From Jannaschia helgolandensis (GTDB lineage: Bacteria; Pseudomonadota; Alphaproteobacteria; Rhodobacterales; Rhodobacteraceae), in assembly GCF_900109285.1 (NCBI RefSeq), contig NZ_FNZQ01000003.1, forward strand, positions 186,001-250,000: a stretch of DNA of 64,000 nucleotides. The letters run 5' to 3'. The translations under genes were made by a program, and so were the position numbers. Shown one piece after another: positions 38,720 through 46,091 of the stretch (its first letter is position 1; each line of letters begins with the position of its first letter). Under the pieces are notes generated by a model. It was not told the origin of the DNA. It searched no databases and saw nothing but the letters and a program-made list of their open reading frames with translations.

Positions 38720-38832
38720 AAATCATACAAGAGCTAAATTTTAATTGCCGTGTGTACAATGCGGTACCTGATGGTGAAACAGTCGAGCCTTGGCTATACT
38801 GTGGTCCCGACACATTTCCGGATGCCAGAGCC

Positions 38833-39279
38833 ATGCCCGACCAACCCGCTCATCCCAAGGATCAGGCCGATCGTTTTGCCCGCGCGCGGGAGTCGCAGTC
38901 CGTCGCCCTGCTGGAAGACTACGTGGAGATGATCGGTGATCTGCATGCGGAACTGGGCGAGGCGCGCGTGGCCGATATCGCGGAGCGGATGGGGGTTGCC
39001 CAGCCCACCGCCACCAAGGCGATTTCCCGGCTCAAGCGCGAGGATCTGGCCACCTCCCGACCGTATCGCGGCGTGTTCCTGACCGAAGCGGGAACCCTGC
39101 TCGCCGACCGTGTCCGGGCGCGGCACCGGACCGTCGTCGCCTTTCTCGTGGCGGTCGGCGTTCCTGCGGACGTGGCGGAACTGGACGCGGAGGGAATTGA
39201 ACATCACGTTTCCCGCCAGACGCTGAAGGCCTTCGAGAGATACCTGGCGAATGTCGACGCCAGAGGGCGCCGTCGCTGA
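38833..39279 (+). CDS. mntR: Manganese-responsive regulator MntR
   Basis: About 148 residues of the DtxR/MntR family from the ATG at 38833; the longer frame upstream is an unlikely extension through the promoter region. The winged HTH is ARVADIAERMGVAQPTATKAISRLKREDL. Metal ligands are expected in the helices around DRVRARHRTVVAFLVAVGVP and GIEHHVSRQTL. Metal-bound MntR represses mntH; the operator candidate lies between the two genes. Confidence 0.92.
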   Translation: MPDQPAHPKDQADRFARARESQSVALLEDYVEMIGDLHAELGEARVADIAERMGVAQPTATKAISRLKREDLATSRPYRGVFLTEAGTLLADRVRARHRTVVAFLVAVGVPADVAELDAEGIEHHVSRQTLKAFERYLANVDARGRRR

Positions 39280-39483
39280 AACACTCCGGGGTTACCCTTA
39301 TTGCAGCGACCGCCCGCTTGCCCGCGACGGTGACGATGGTGGCAACCTGCGATGACCTGCCTCGGGCAAGGGCGCGCAATCGCAGGATCGCCGAAGATCG
39401 CGGTGCCCGCCCGGGCAATGACACACGGCGGCGCATGTCGATGGGCACCAAGCCGGAACCGCGACTGTTTTGATGCCGACCCC

Positions 39484-40233
39484 TTACTGCCGCAACGACG
39501 GCAGACCGATCCCGGTTGCCTCGAACCCGCCATCTACGGCCAGCCGCTGACCGGTGATATAGCTGGCCTTGTCGGAACACAGCCAGACGATGGCTTCGGC
39601 AATTTCTCCCTCGTTGCCATAGCGGTTCAGGGGGATCGCATCGTGATAGGCGTCGATGATGTCCTGCGTATGGACTGCCATAGCCAGTTTGGTCCGCACC
39701 GGGCCGGGGCATACGCAATTCGCGCGGATGCCGAATTCCCCCAATTCGACCGCCTGTTGCTGTGTCAGATGCGCCACGCCCGCCTTGCTGGTGCCATAGG
39801 CCACGCGCAATGTGGAAGCCCGCAAAGCCGAGATCGACGCGATGTTGACGATGGCGCCCCTTCCGTCGCGCAGGGCAGGCGTGAAGGCCTGCGTCATCAG
39901 GAACACGCCGTCCAGATTGGTCGCCATGACGCGCCGCCAGCGCTCGAACGTCGTGCCCTCGATCGGGCCGAAGTCCGCGACTCCGGCGTTGTTGACCAGG
40001 GCATCGACCCGGCCCAGGGCGTCGAGTGCGGCAGGCACCAGCGCGGCCACGGCGGCTTCGTCGCTGACATCGCAGGGCAGGGCGATTGCGCCCGCCAGAC
40101 CGTCTGCGGCACGCGCCAGTTCTTCGGTGTCATTGTCGATCATGGCCACCCGTCGACCCTCGGCCAGAAACAGTTTTGTCGTTGCCAGCCCGATCCCCCG
40201 CGCCGCGCCCGTCACCACTGCCGTCTTGTCCAT
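39484..40233 (-). CDS. Short-chain dehydrogenase/reductase
   Basis: A 249-residue classical SDR from the ATG at 40233. The NAD(P)-binding TGAARGIGLA is at residues 8-17, NNAGVADFG follows, and the catalytic set is Ser in NIASISA and Tyr-x3-Lys in YGTSKAG. The DND sequence after beta2 (MIDNDTEE) favours NAD(H). The substrate is unknown. It is divergent from the pirin gene. Confidence 0.9.
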   Translation of the reverse strand: MDKTAVVTGAARGIGLATTKLFLAEGRRVAMIDNDTEELARAADGLAGAIALPCDVSDEAAVAALVPAALDALGRVDALVNNAGVADFGPIEGTTFERWRRVMATNLDGVFLMTQAFTPALRDGRGAIVNIASISALRASTLRVAYGTSKAGVAHLTQQQAVELGEFGIRANCVCPGPVRTKLAMAVHTQDIIDAYHDAIPLNRYGNEGEIAEAIVWLCSDKASYITGQRLAVDGGFEATGIGLPSLRQ

Positions 40234-40393
40234 GTCTGTCTCCGTCCCTGACTGTTCGTGCAACGCTAGGCGACACGGCCAGCGGTGAGAAGCATTTGTG
40301 AACATGCGCAGGGCGTCTGCGCGCGCGGCGGCGATGACCGAAGGGCTGCGTTGTCCTATATGTGGATCAGACCCTAAGGTCCGGAGGCCTGAC

Positions 40394-41332
40394 ATGAGCT
40401 GGAACCCCATCCTCGATACGCATATCCCGATTGGCGATGCTGTCGACGCCATCGAAACCGTTATCGTTCCCCGCGCCCGCGATCTGGGCGGGTTCGAGGT
40501 GCGTCGCGCGCTGCCTGCGCCCAGGCGTCAGATGGTCGGGCCATTCATCTTCTTCGATCAGTTCGGCCCTGTCGAATTCCTGACCGGCCAGGGCATCGAC
40601 GTACGCCCGCACCCGCATATCGGGCTGGCGACGGTGACCTATCTTATGCAGGGGCGCATCCATCACCGCGATAGCCTTGGCACCGATCAATGGATCGAAC
40701 CGGGAGCCGTCAACTGGATGGTCGCGGGGCAGGGCATCACCCATTCGGAACGGATGGACGGCACCTATCGCGACACCGACAAACCGCTGTTCGGCATTCA
40801 GACCTGGGTCGCGCTGCCCAAGGACAAGGAGGATCGTCCGGCCGATTTCATCCATGCCGCCAGAACCGACTTGCCGGAACTGGAGGCCGAGGGCAAACGC
40901 GTGCGTCTTGTTTTGGGCGATGCCTGGGGTGTAAGTGCGCCGGTCGAGACGAGCAGCCGGATGTTCTATGCCGACGCAATGCTGGAGCCGGGGGCCAGGA
41001 TTCCGCTGCCCGACGATCACGAGGATCGGGGCGTCTACGTCTTGACGGGGTCCATCGACGTGGCGGGCGAAACCTATGACGCGGGCCGCATGATGGTGTT
41101 CCGTCCCGGCGATGCGCTGTCCTTGAAAGCGGGACCGGAGGGGGCGCGGCTGATGATGTTAGGCGGCGACACGATGGACGGGCCGCGTCATATCTGGTGG
41201 AACTTCGTCGCCAGCAGTCAGGATCGGATCGATGCCGCCAAGGAAGCATGGCGCGCCGGCGACTGGGCGCACGGCAGGTTCCAGCTTCCGCCCGGCGACG
41301 AGGACGAATACATCCCGCTGCCGGATCACTAG
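40394..41332 (+). CDS. Pirin family protein
   Basis: A 312-residue bicupin from the ATG at 40394, preceded by GGAGG. The N-terminal cupin has the metal site RPHPHIGLATVTYLMQGRIHHRDS and later GQGITHSERM, the pirin signature. The C-terminal half has a second cupin and FVASSQDRIDAAKEAWRAG. Some bacterial pirins oxidise quercetin or bind partner proteins; the substrate here is unknown. Confidence 0.92.
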   Translation: MSWNPILDTHIPIGDAVDAIETVIVPRARDLGGFEVRRALPAPRRQMVGPFIFFDQFGPVEFLTGQGIDVRPHPHIGLATVTYLMQGRIHHRDSLGTDQWIEPGAVNWMVAGQGITHSERMDGTYRDTDKPLFGIQTWVALPKDKEDRPADFIHAARTDLPELEAEGKRVRLVLGDAWGVSAPVETSSRMFYADAMLEPGARIPLPDDHEDRGVYVLTGSIDVAGETYDAGRMMVFRPGDALSLKAGPEGARLMMLGGDTMDGPRHIWWNFVASSQDRIDAAKEAWRAGDWAHGRFQLPPGDEDEYIPLPDH

Positions 41333-41763
41333 GGCGCGATGCGCGGACCTTCCACAAGATGACGCCGTGGCGGCACCGGCGACGGACCCCGTGGCGCGCT
41401 GTTTCCAGGGGCGGACAGTTGTCTGGCTCAAACGGATCTGGCCCCCTCTGCATCCCGGCAGCTTCGGTCCTTCGGATTGCCACAAGACCTGCGGGCCGGC
41501 GGTGCGGTCCGAAATCATGCCATGTATATCAATGCTTTGACCTGCAGGATTCGCGGGGCTGCAATTCTTGGGCCGGTCGATATCTCCGCCGATCCGGGCA
41601 TCATGACCGCGCGCCCGATGAACGTTGCGGATACCCGAAAGGGTCGGGCGGGTTGGAACGGGTTCGTACCTGAGGCGAAAGGATCGAATTACCGCACGTT
41701 CCCCGCTTGACGGGACTGGGGGCGCGCCATAGACACCCCACACGCCGGGCGACCGGCGGATGC
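41333..41763. other. Intergenic region upstream of tRNA-Asp, nothing recognised
   Basis: This 431-bp stretch lies between the pirin stop and the first tRNA-Asp. Open frames on both strands have unnatural composition and no recognisable motif. No convincing terminator, RNA or mobile-element end was seen. Together with the neighbouring repeats it may be old insertion debris, but nothing in it proves that. Confidence 0.5.
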
Positions 41764-41843
41764 GCGGTTGTAGCTCAGTTGGTTAGAGTACCGGCCTGTC
41801 ACGCCGGGGGTCGCGGGTTCGAGCCCCGTCAACCGCGCCATTT
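41762..41843. repeat. 82-bp direct repeat, left copy
   Basis: The segment is identical to 43719-43800 and spans the whole tRNA-Asp gene plus 2 bp before it and TTT after it. The two copies bracket 1,875 bp that contain only the LRR gene. The pair could be a normal tRNA duplication or the attachment-like borders of an insertion. Confidence 0.85.
41764..41840 (+). tRNA. tRNA-Asp(GTC), copy 1
   Basis: A 77-nt cloverleaf: acceptor GCGGTTG/CAACCGC, D-arm GCTCAGTTGGTTAGAGT, anticodon stem CCGGC/GCCGG with loop CTGTCAC (anticodon GTC), T-arm CGGGTTCGAGCCCCG, and encoded CCA. It is identical to the copy at 43721, and the identity extends to an 82-bp direct repeat (41762-41843). Confidence 0.95.
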
Positions 41844-41950
41844 TCCCCTTATCGTTTGAAACGACCGCAGATTTTACGGGTGATCCGGGGGTGATCCGCG
41901 TCCGACGTCGTCGGGGGTTGTGCAGGCGGGCGTTCGGTGGGTGCAGGCAT

Positions 41951-42229
41951 TCACAGGCCGAGGGAAGTCAGGACGGGCTTCAACCAGCCGAACGTGCCGG
42001 GTGCCTTGATCGCGAGTTGGGTGAACGTGCCTGCGTTGGCTTCCAGAAGTGCGAGGAGACCTGCGATCGATCCCACGCCGACGGTCGTGGCGATACCCTT
42101 CTTCGTCGCGCTCCAGAACTGTGAACTGATGTCCTTCGCTTCGTTATGCACCCAACCGACAATGCCAATGGCAAGGTTGCGGGCGGAGTCTACCAGACCT
42201 TTTCGGGCCAGCGGATCGGCTGGCGTTTC
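41951..42229 (-). pseudogene. Detached C-terminal end of the LRR protein (frameshifted)
   Basis: The minus-strand frame from 42229 reads ETPADPLARKGLVDSARN, LAIGIVGWVHNEAKDISSQ, then a hydrophobic segment (GIATTVGVGSIAGLLALLEA) and ends TFGWLKPVLTSLGL. It continues the LRR gene if one base is removed from the TT at 42230-42231 (plus strand), joining ALIDVI to ETPADP. Within this frame a GTG at 42151 could start a 66-residue peptide, but the 93 nt before it are clearly coding. The piece looks like the natural C-terminus, with a possible membrane-inserting helix, cut off by the frameshift or by a sequencing error. Confidence 0.75.
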
Positions 42230-43619
42230 TTATGACGTCGATTAACGCGCCGAACGAGTTCGGAATGGCTGGATCGACAGCTTCGGAGGCGCGAAGCTCG
42301 GCGAGCAATGTGCGCAGATCGGGCAGGATGTCCGCAACGTCCTGTGCGGGGGGCACGGGTTGTGCCGCGCGATAATCGGTCCATGCCGGAAACCGTTCGA
42401 GGTGCAGGGCGAGGGCGGCAGCGAAGGCAACCACCTCTGATGCGGCTTCGTCCATCAGCGCCTCCGGCGCGTGTTCGGCAAGGGCGATGACCCGGTTTCC
42501 GTGAAGGCCAAGGTTGATAGCCTTGCACATTTCTGGAGCCATCCCGAGCGCGGCCTCTACCCGCATCAGGGCCTTGGCAAGGCGCGGCATGGCGTTCCCG
42601 ATGCCGGGTTCCAGGTCATCGAGGTCCTGAAGCATTTCCCGCAAGGCTTGCCACGCTTCGAAAGTTGCCGCTGATTGTCCCGTCTCGGCGATGCGATTGC
42701 TGACGCGAAGCCGGGTTCGGGCGACTTCTACTTCCAACGGGGCCGGGACCGGGGATGGGACGGTTGGTGCTGCGGGCCGTTTTCCGAAAACCGGCAACGG
42801 TTCCGGCCAGGGCGGCAGGGTGCGCAGATGGGCGAGGAGGGCCTGGAGGCGGTCTTCGTCGTCTTCGATCTCGGCTGCGGTGGCAATGGCGGGATCGTTG
42901 CAGGCGGGGGTATCGCTGAAATAGACAATTCGACTTTTCTCGGGGACATCTGGATGGGGCAGACGGGACAGGTCGAGAAGGAAACGCAGGTCGGTGACCT
43001 GAGTATTGCCGAGATTGAGCCACGTCAGGTTGGTGAGGCCCGCGACGTGGGAGAGGTCGGTGACCTGTGTGGTGTCGAGGGCGAGCGTCTGCAGGTTGGT
43101 GAGGCCCGCGATGTGGGAGAGGTCGGTAACCTGCGTGTTGTCGAGGTCGAGCCTCTGCAGGTTGGTGAGGTCCGCGATGGGGGAGAGGTCGGTGACCTGT
43201 GTGTTGTTGAGTGAGAGCAACTGCAGATTGGTGAGGCCCGCGATGGGGGAGAGGTCGGCGACCTGCGTGTTGTCGAGGTCGAGCAAGTGCAGATTGGTGA
43301 GGTCCGCGATGTGGGAGAGGTCGGTGACCTGCGTGTTGCCGAGGGAGAGCCTCTGCAGGTTGGTGAGGCTCGCGATGGGGGAGAGGTCGGTGACCTGCGT
43401 GTTGCCGAGGAAGAGCGTCTGCAGGTTGGTGAGGTCCGCGATGGGGGAGAGGTCGGTGACCTGCGTGTTGCCGAGGAAGAGCGTCTGCAGGTTGGTGAGG
43501 TCCGCGATCTTCGGTGGCAGCGTGTCGATCTTCAGCCCGGAAAGGTCCAGGGTCGTCGCCCCAGTCTCCCGCGCTTTTTCAATCCGCCGAAGCGCCTCGT
43601 CCCGGTCTTCGTTCGCCAT
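42144..43619 (-). CDS. Leucine-rich repeat protein, C-terminus frameshifted
   Basis: A 491-residue predicted product. The N-terminal cap RIEKARETGATTLDLSGLK resembles that of ROCO-like LRR proteins; eight 22-residue LRRs follow (residues 41-216, consensus LTNLQxLxLxNTQVTDLS). Then comes VYFSDTPACNDPAIATAAEI, a Pro-rich linker, and a helical domain (about 300-460) of unknown function. No Ras-like ROC, TIR or kinase domain is seen. The last 25 residues (ASRSAGPKRSGRLRPQ onward) are a frameshift tail; undoing one inserted base near 42230 yields about 555 residues ending at 41951. It lies alone between two identical tRNA-Asp genes. The function is unknown; a ligand-binding, defence- or effector-like role is speculation. 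Confidence 0.75.
   Translation of the reverse strand: MANEDRDEALRRIEKARETGATTLDLSGLKIDTLPPKIADLTNLQTLFLGNTQVTDLSPIADLTNLQTLFLGNTQVTDLSPIASLTNLQRLSLGNTQVTDLSHIADLTNLHLLDLDNTQVADLSPIAGLTNLQLLSLNNTQVTDLSPIADLTNLQRLDLDNTQVTDLSHIAGLTNLQTLALDTTQVTDLSHVAGLTNLTWLNLGNTQVTDLRFLLDLSRLPHPDVPEKSRIVYFSDTPACNDPAIATAAEIEDDEDRLQALLAHLRTLPPWPEPLPVFGKRPAAPTVPSPVPAPLEVEVARTRLRVSNRIAETGQSAATFEAWQALREMLQDLDDLEPGIGNAMPRLAKALMRVEAALGMAPEMCKAINLGLHGNRVIALAEHAPEALMDEAASEVVAFAAALALHLERFPAWTDYRAAQPVPPAQDVADILPDLRTLLAELRASEAVDPAIPNSFGALIDVIRNASRSAGPKRSGRLRPQPCHWHCRLGA
42972..43499 (-). repeat. Eight tandem 66-bp LRR-coding repeats
   Basis: Eight consecutive 66-bp units encode the LRR array. On the plus strand each carries GAGGTCGGTGACCTGCGTGT-like sequence with few differences. 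Two adjacent units (residues 41-84) are nearly identical at the nucleotide level, which indicates recent duplication or gene conversion. The Gln-Val-Thr-Asp-Leu-Ser core is almost invariant, while residues flanking the LxLxN positions vary. Confidence 0.92.
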
Positions 43620-43718
43620 TGCACCGCACCCCGTACCCCGGCGTTACCGTCCCCGATGGCACGGCGGTGCACAACCCCCATTGACCGCCCCGTGCGACGC
43701 CGTTATCCCGCCTCTCAC

Positions 43719-43800
43719 GCGCGGTTGTAGCTCAGTTGGTTAGAGTACCGGCCTGTCACGCCGGGGGTCGCGGGTTCGAGCCCCGTCAACCGCGCCATTT
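43719..43800. repeat. 82-bp direct repeat, right copy
   Basis: Right-hand partner of 41762-41843, identical over 82 bp. Beyond it the sequences diverge (CCCCTC versus TCCCCTT on the 3' side). Confidence 0.85.
43721..43797 (+). tRNA. tRNA-Asp(GTC), copy 2
   Basis: Base-for-base identical to the tRNA-Asp at 41764, with encoded CCA. It forms the right border of the LRR-containing interval. Position 34 (G) is a queuosine target, for which tgt and queA are both in this window. Confidence 0.95.
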
Positions 43801-43804
43801 CCCC

Positions 43805-44677
43805 TCAGTCCCGCCCCCGCCCGGCCAGCCGGGGCAGAAGCGCGCTGAAATCCTTGCCGCGCCCGTCCTCCTGTTCGACGAAGACGGTGTATTGATGCAG
43901 CGCCTCGGTTCCGACCGGGGTCGGGGCGTCGACCGCCTCGGCGGCCTGCAGGGCCAGTCCCAGATCCTTGAGCATCAACTCGGCGGCGAAGCCCGGTTTG
44001 TAGCCGTTGTCGGCGGGCGATTGCGGCCCGACGCCGGGGGCCGGGCAATAGGTCGTGAGCGACCATGACTGCCCCGAGGAGGTGGAGACGACATCATACA
44101 TCGCCTGCCGGTCCAGCCCCAGCTTGTCGGCCAGCGCGAAGGCTTCGCAGGTGACGGCCATGGTCGCGCCCAGGATCATGTTGTTGCAGATCTTGGCGGC
44201 CTGTCCGTTGCCCGCGGGCCCGCAATGCACCGTGCGCCCGCCCATCACGTCGAAGAGCGGCATAGCCGTGGCCAGCGCGTCGTCCGGCCCGCCCACCATG
44301 AAGGTCAGCGTGCCCGCCGACGCGCCGCCGATGCCGCCCGAGACGGGGGCATCCAGCGCCTTGCAGCCGTGGTCGGCGGCCATGGCGGCCACGGCGCGCG
44401 CGCTGTCCACGTCGACGGTCGAGCAGTCCAGCAGCACTGCACCGGGGGTCATCGCCGGAATGATGTCGGCGGCGACCGATTGCAGGATCGTGCCATTGGG
44501 CAGCATGGTGATGACCACGTCCGCGCCCCTGGCCGCGGAGGCCGCGTCGTCGGCCATGGTGACGCCTTCGGGGGCCGGGGTCGCCATGTCGTAGCCGGTG
44601 ACGGTATGCCCGGCGGTGGCCAGATTGGCGGCCATCGGCGCGCCCATGTTGCCAAGTCCGATGAAACCGATGTTCAT
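43805..44677 (-). CDS. mmsB: 3-hydroxyisobutyrate dehydrogenase
   Basis: A 290-residue NAD enzyme oxidising 3-hydroxyisobutyrate to methylmalonate semialdehyde in valine degradation. Motifs: GFIGLGNMGAPMAANL at the N-terminus, LLDCSTVDVDSARA, DAPVSGGIGGASAGTLTFMVGG, and the catalytic Lys in GNGQAAKICNNMILG. Its ATG overlaps the stop of the hydrolase gene by 4 nt. It is the last gene of the four-gene operon. Confidence 0.95.
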   Translation of the reverse strand: MNIGFIGLGNMGAPMAANLATAGHTVTGYDMATPAPEGVTMADDAASAARGADVVITMLPNGTILQSVAADIIPAMTPGAVLLDCSTVDVDSARAVAAMAADHGCKALDAPVSGGIGGASAGTLTFMVGGPDDALATAMPLFDVMGGRTVHCGPAGNGQAAKICNNMILGATMAVTCEAFALADKLGLDRQAMYDVVSTSSGQSWSLTTYCPAPGVGPQSPADNGYKPGFAAELMLKDLGLALQAAEAVDAPTPVGTEALHQYTVFVEQEDGRGKDFSALLPRLAGRGRD

Positions 44678-45714
44678 GTCAGATCCTCCAGTTGCGGGGC
44701 CAGTGGCCCGAGGGGGCGCAGGATGTTGGCGACGTCGATGGCGGGCACATCCTGCGGGCCGGTGTGTTTCCAGCGGGGTTTGCGGTCCTTGTCGATGACC
44801 TGCGCCCGGATGCCCTCGATGAAATCGGCATGTTCAAGGGCGCGGAAGGTGAAGCGCGCTTCCTGGTGCAGGGCCTGTTCGATGGTCGGATCGTCGCCCA
44901 GCCGGTGCAGGATCTCGACGGCGCAGGCCATCGAGAGGGGGGCATTGCGGCCGAAGGCGTCGCGCGCCAGTTCGGCGGCGGGGCCGGTCTGGCCATCGAG
45001 GGCACGGGCGATGTCGCCCAGCGTTTCGCCCGCGAAAAGCGCGTCGACCTCGGGTTGCAGGGCGGCGAGGGGGGCCTCGGGGGCGGGGCGCGCGGCTGCG
45101 TCGACGGCGGTGGGGTCGCCGGTTTCGCACAGTGTCGCCTTCAGCGCGTCCCAGTCGCCCGGAACATAGTAGTCGGCGAAGCCCGCGTGGATCGCGTCGC
45201 CCGGCCCCATGCGCGCGCCGGTAGTGCCGAGGTATTCGCCCAGCCGTCCGGGCGCGCGGGCGAGGAGGAGGGAGCCGCCGACGTCCGGCACCAGCCCGAT
45301 GGCGCATTCGGGCATGGCGATGCGCGAGCTGTCGTCGACGATGCGGTGCGAGCCGTGGCAGCCGACGCCGACGCCGCCGCCCATGGTGAAGCCGTGCAGA
45401 AAGGTGACGACGGGTTTCGGGAAGTGGAAAATGCGTGCGTTCATGCGGTATTCATCGCCCCAGAACCGCGCGCCGTAGTCGTATTCGCCGCGCGCCCCGG
45501 CGGCGTGCATGGCGGTGATGTCGCCGCCCGAACAGAAGGCCCGTCCGGGCGCGGCGTCGATCAGAACCAGATGAACGTCGTCGTCCACGGCCCAGGTTTT
45601 CAACGCTTTTTCGATTTCGAGGCACATGTCCCAGGTCAGTGCGTTCATGACGTCGGGCCGGTTCAGCGTGATGCGGCCCGCACGGCCTTCGGTGCGGATC
45701 AGGATGTCGGTCAT
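44674..45714 (-). CDS. 3-hydroxyisobutyryl-CoA hydrolase
   Basis: A 346-residue crotonase-fold enzyme from the ATG at 45714, which overlaps the preceding gene by 4 nt. Oxyanion-hole motifs are APGRAFCSGGDITAMH and HGFTMGGGVGVGCHGSHRI; the catalytic acid region is MPECAIGLVPDVGGS. The C-terminal extension (RFTFRALEHADFIEGIRAQVIDKDRKPRW) distinguishes HIBYL-CoA hydrolases from plain enoyl-CoA hydratases. It releases 3-hydroxyisobutyrate for MmsB. Confidence 0.92.
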   Translation of the reverse strand: MTDILIRTEGRAGRITLNRPDVMNALTWDMCLEIEKALKTWAVDDDVHLVLIDAAPGRAFCSGGDITAMHAAGARGEYDYGARFWGDEYRMNARIFHFPKPVVTFLHGFTMGGGVGVGCHGSHRIVDDSSRIAMPECAIGLVPDVGGSLLLARAPGRLGEYLGTTGARMGPGDAIHAGFADYYVPGDWDALKATLCETGDPTAVDAAARPAPEAPLAALQPEVDALFAGETLGDIARALDGQTGPAAELARDAFGRNAPLSMACAVEILHRLGDDPTIEQALHQEARFTFRALEHADFIEGIRAQVIDKDRKPRWKHTGPQDVPAIDVANILRPLGPLAPQLEDLT

Positions 45715-46091
45715 TGCAGCGCTTCCAATTCGGCGTATTTTTGCGCCATCAGGTCGCCCGGTGGGACCGGGGCCCCGATGCCGGTGCCCCCGTTGACGGT
45801 GTCGACACCGTCCTTCAACCAGGTCCAGACGGTCCATTGATAGTAGAACAGCACGAGGAGTGCAGTCGTTCCGACCACGAGGCCCGCAGATTCGAACCGA
45901 TGGCCTTGTGGCAGCAGGAGTTGCATTGCCCCATACCCGGCCGCGAAAAGCCCGATTGCGGCCCCGCCGCCCCAGACTGCGGCGAAGACGATCTGCCGCC
46001 ACGTTCCACCGTCACGCATTTCGCGCAAGGCTGCGATTTCATGGCGCAGGAAGGCGCGGCGCAAGATGGCAGGGACAGGCCTCAACTTCAT
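45711..46091 (-). CDS. Uncharacterised membrane protein inside the valine operon
   Basis: A 126-residue protein I do not recognise. It has a basic N-terminus (MKLRPVPAILRRAFLRHEI), two probable transmembrane helices (about 33-58 and 71-91, the second VVGTTALLVLFYYQWTVW), and a C-terminal tail rich in Gly/Pro (VNGGTGIGAPVPPGDL). Both ends overlap neighbours by 4 nt, so it is co-translated with acyl-CoA dehydrogenase and the hydrolase. A membrane anchor or transport accessory for branched-chain catabolism is possible but unproven. Confidence 0.75.
   Translation of the reverse strand: MKLRPVPAILRRAFLRHEIAALREMRDGGTWRQIVFAAVWGGGAAIGLFAAGYGAMQLLLPQGHRFESAGLVVGTTALLVLFYYQWTVWTWLKDGVDTVNGGTGIGAPVPPGDLMAQKYAELEALQ

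Noticed and set aside
41159-41743. 194-residue minus-strand frame before tRNA-Asp
   Set aside because: Half of it overlaps the pirin gene antisense and the rest lacks any recognisable feature or ribosome site.
42972-43499. CRISPR-like regular 66-bp repeats
   Set aside because: Units are contiguous with no spacers and are in frame with an LRR protein, so this is a coding repeat.
41844-43718. Integrase or transposase inside the tRNA-Asp interval
   Set aside because: No recombinase-like sequence or insertion-sequence ends were found, so it was not called a mobile element.
43006-43743. 245-residue plus-strand frame of repeated ERSVTCVL units
   Set aside because: Complement of the LRR array; the repetition is inherited from the LRR coding repeats, and the frame runs into the tRNA-Asp gene.
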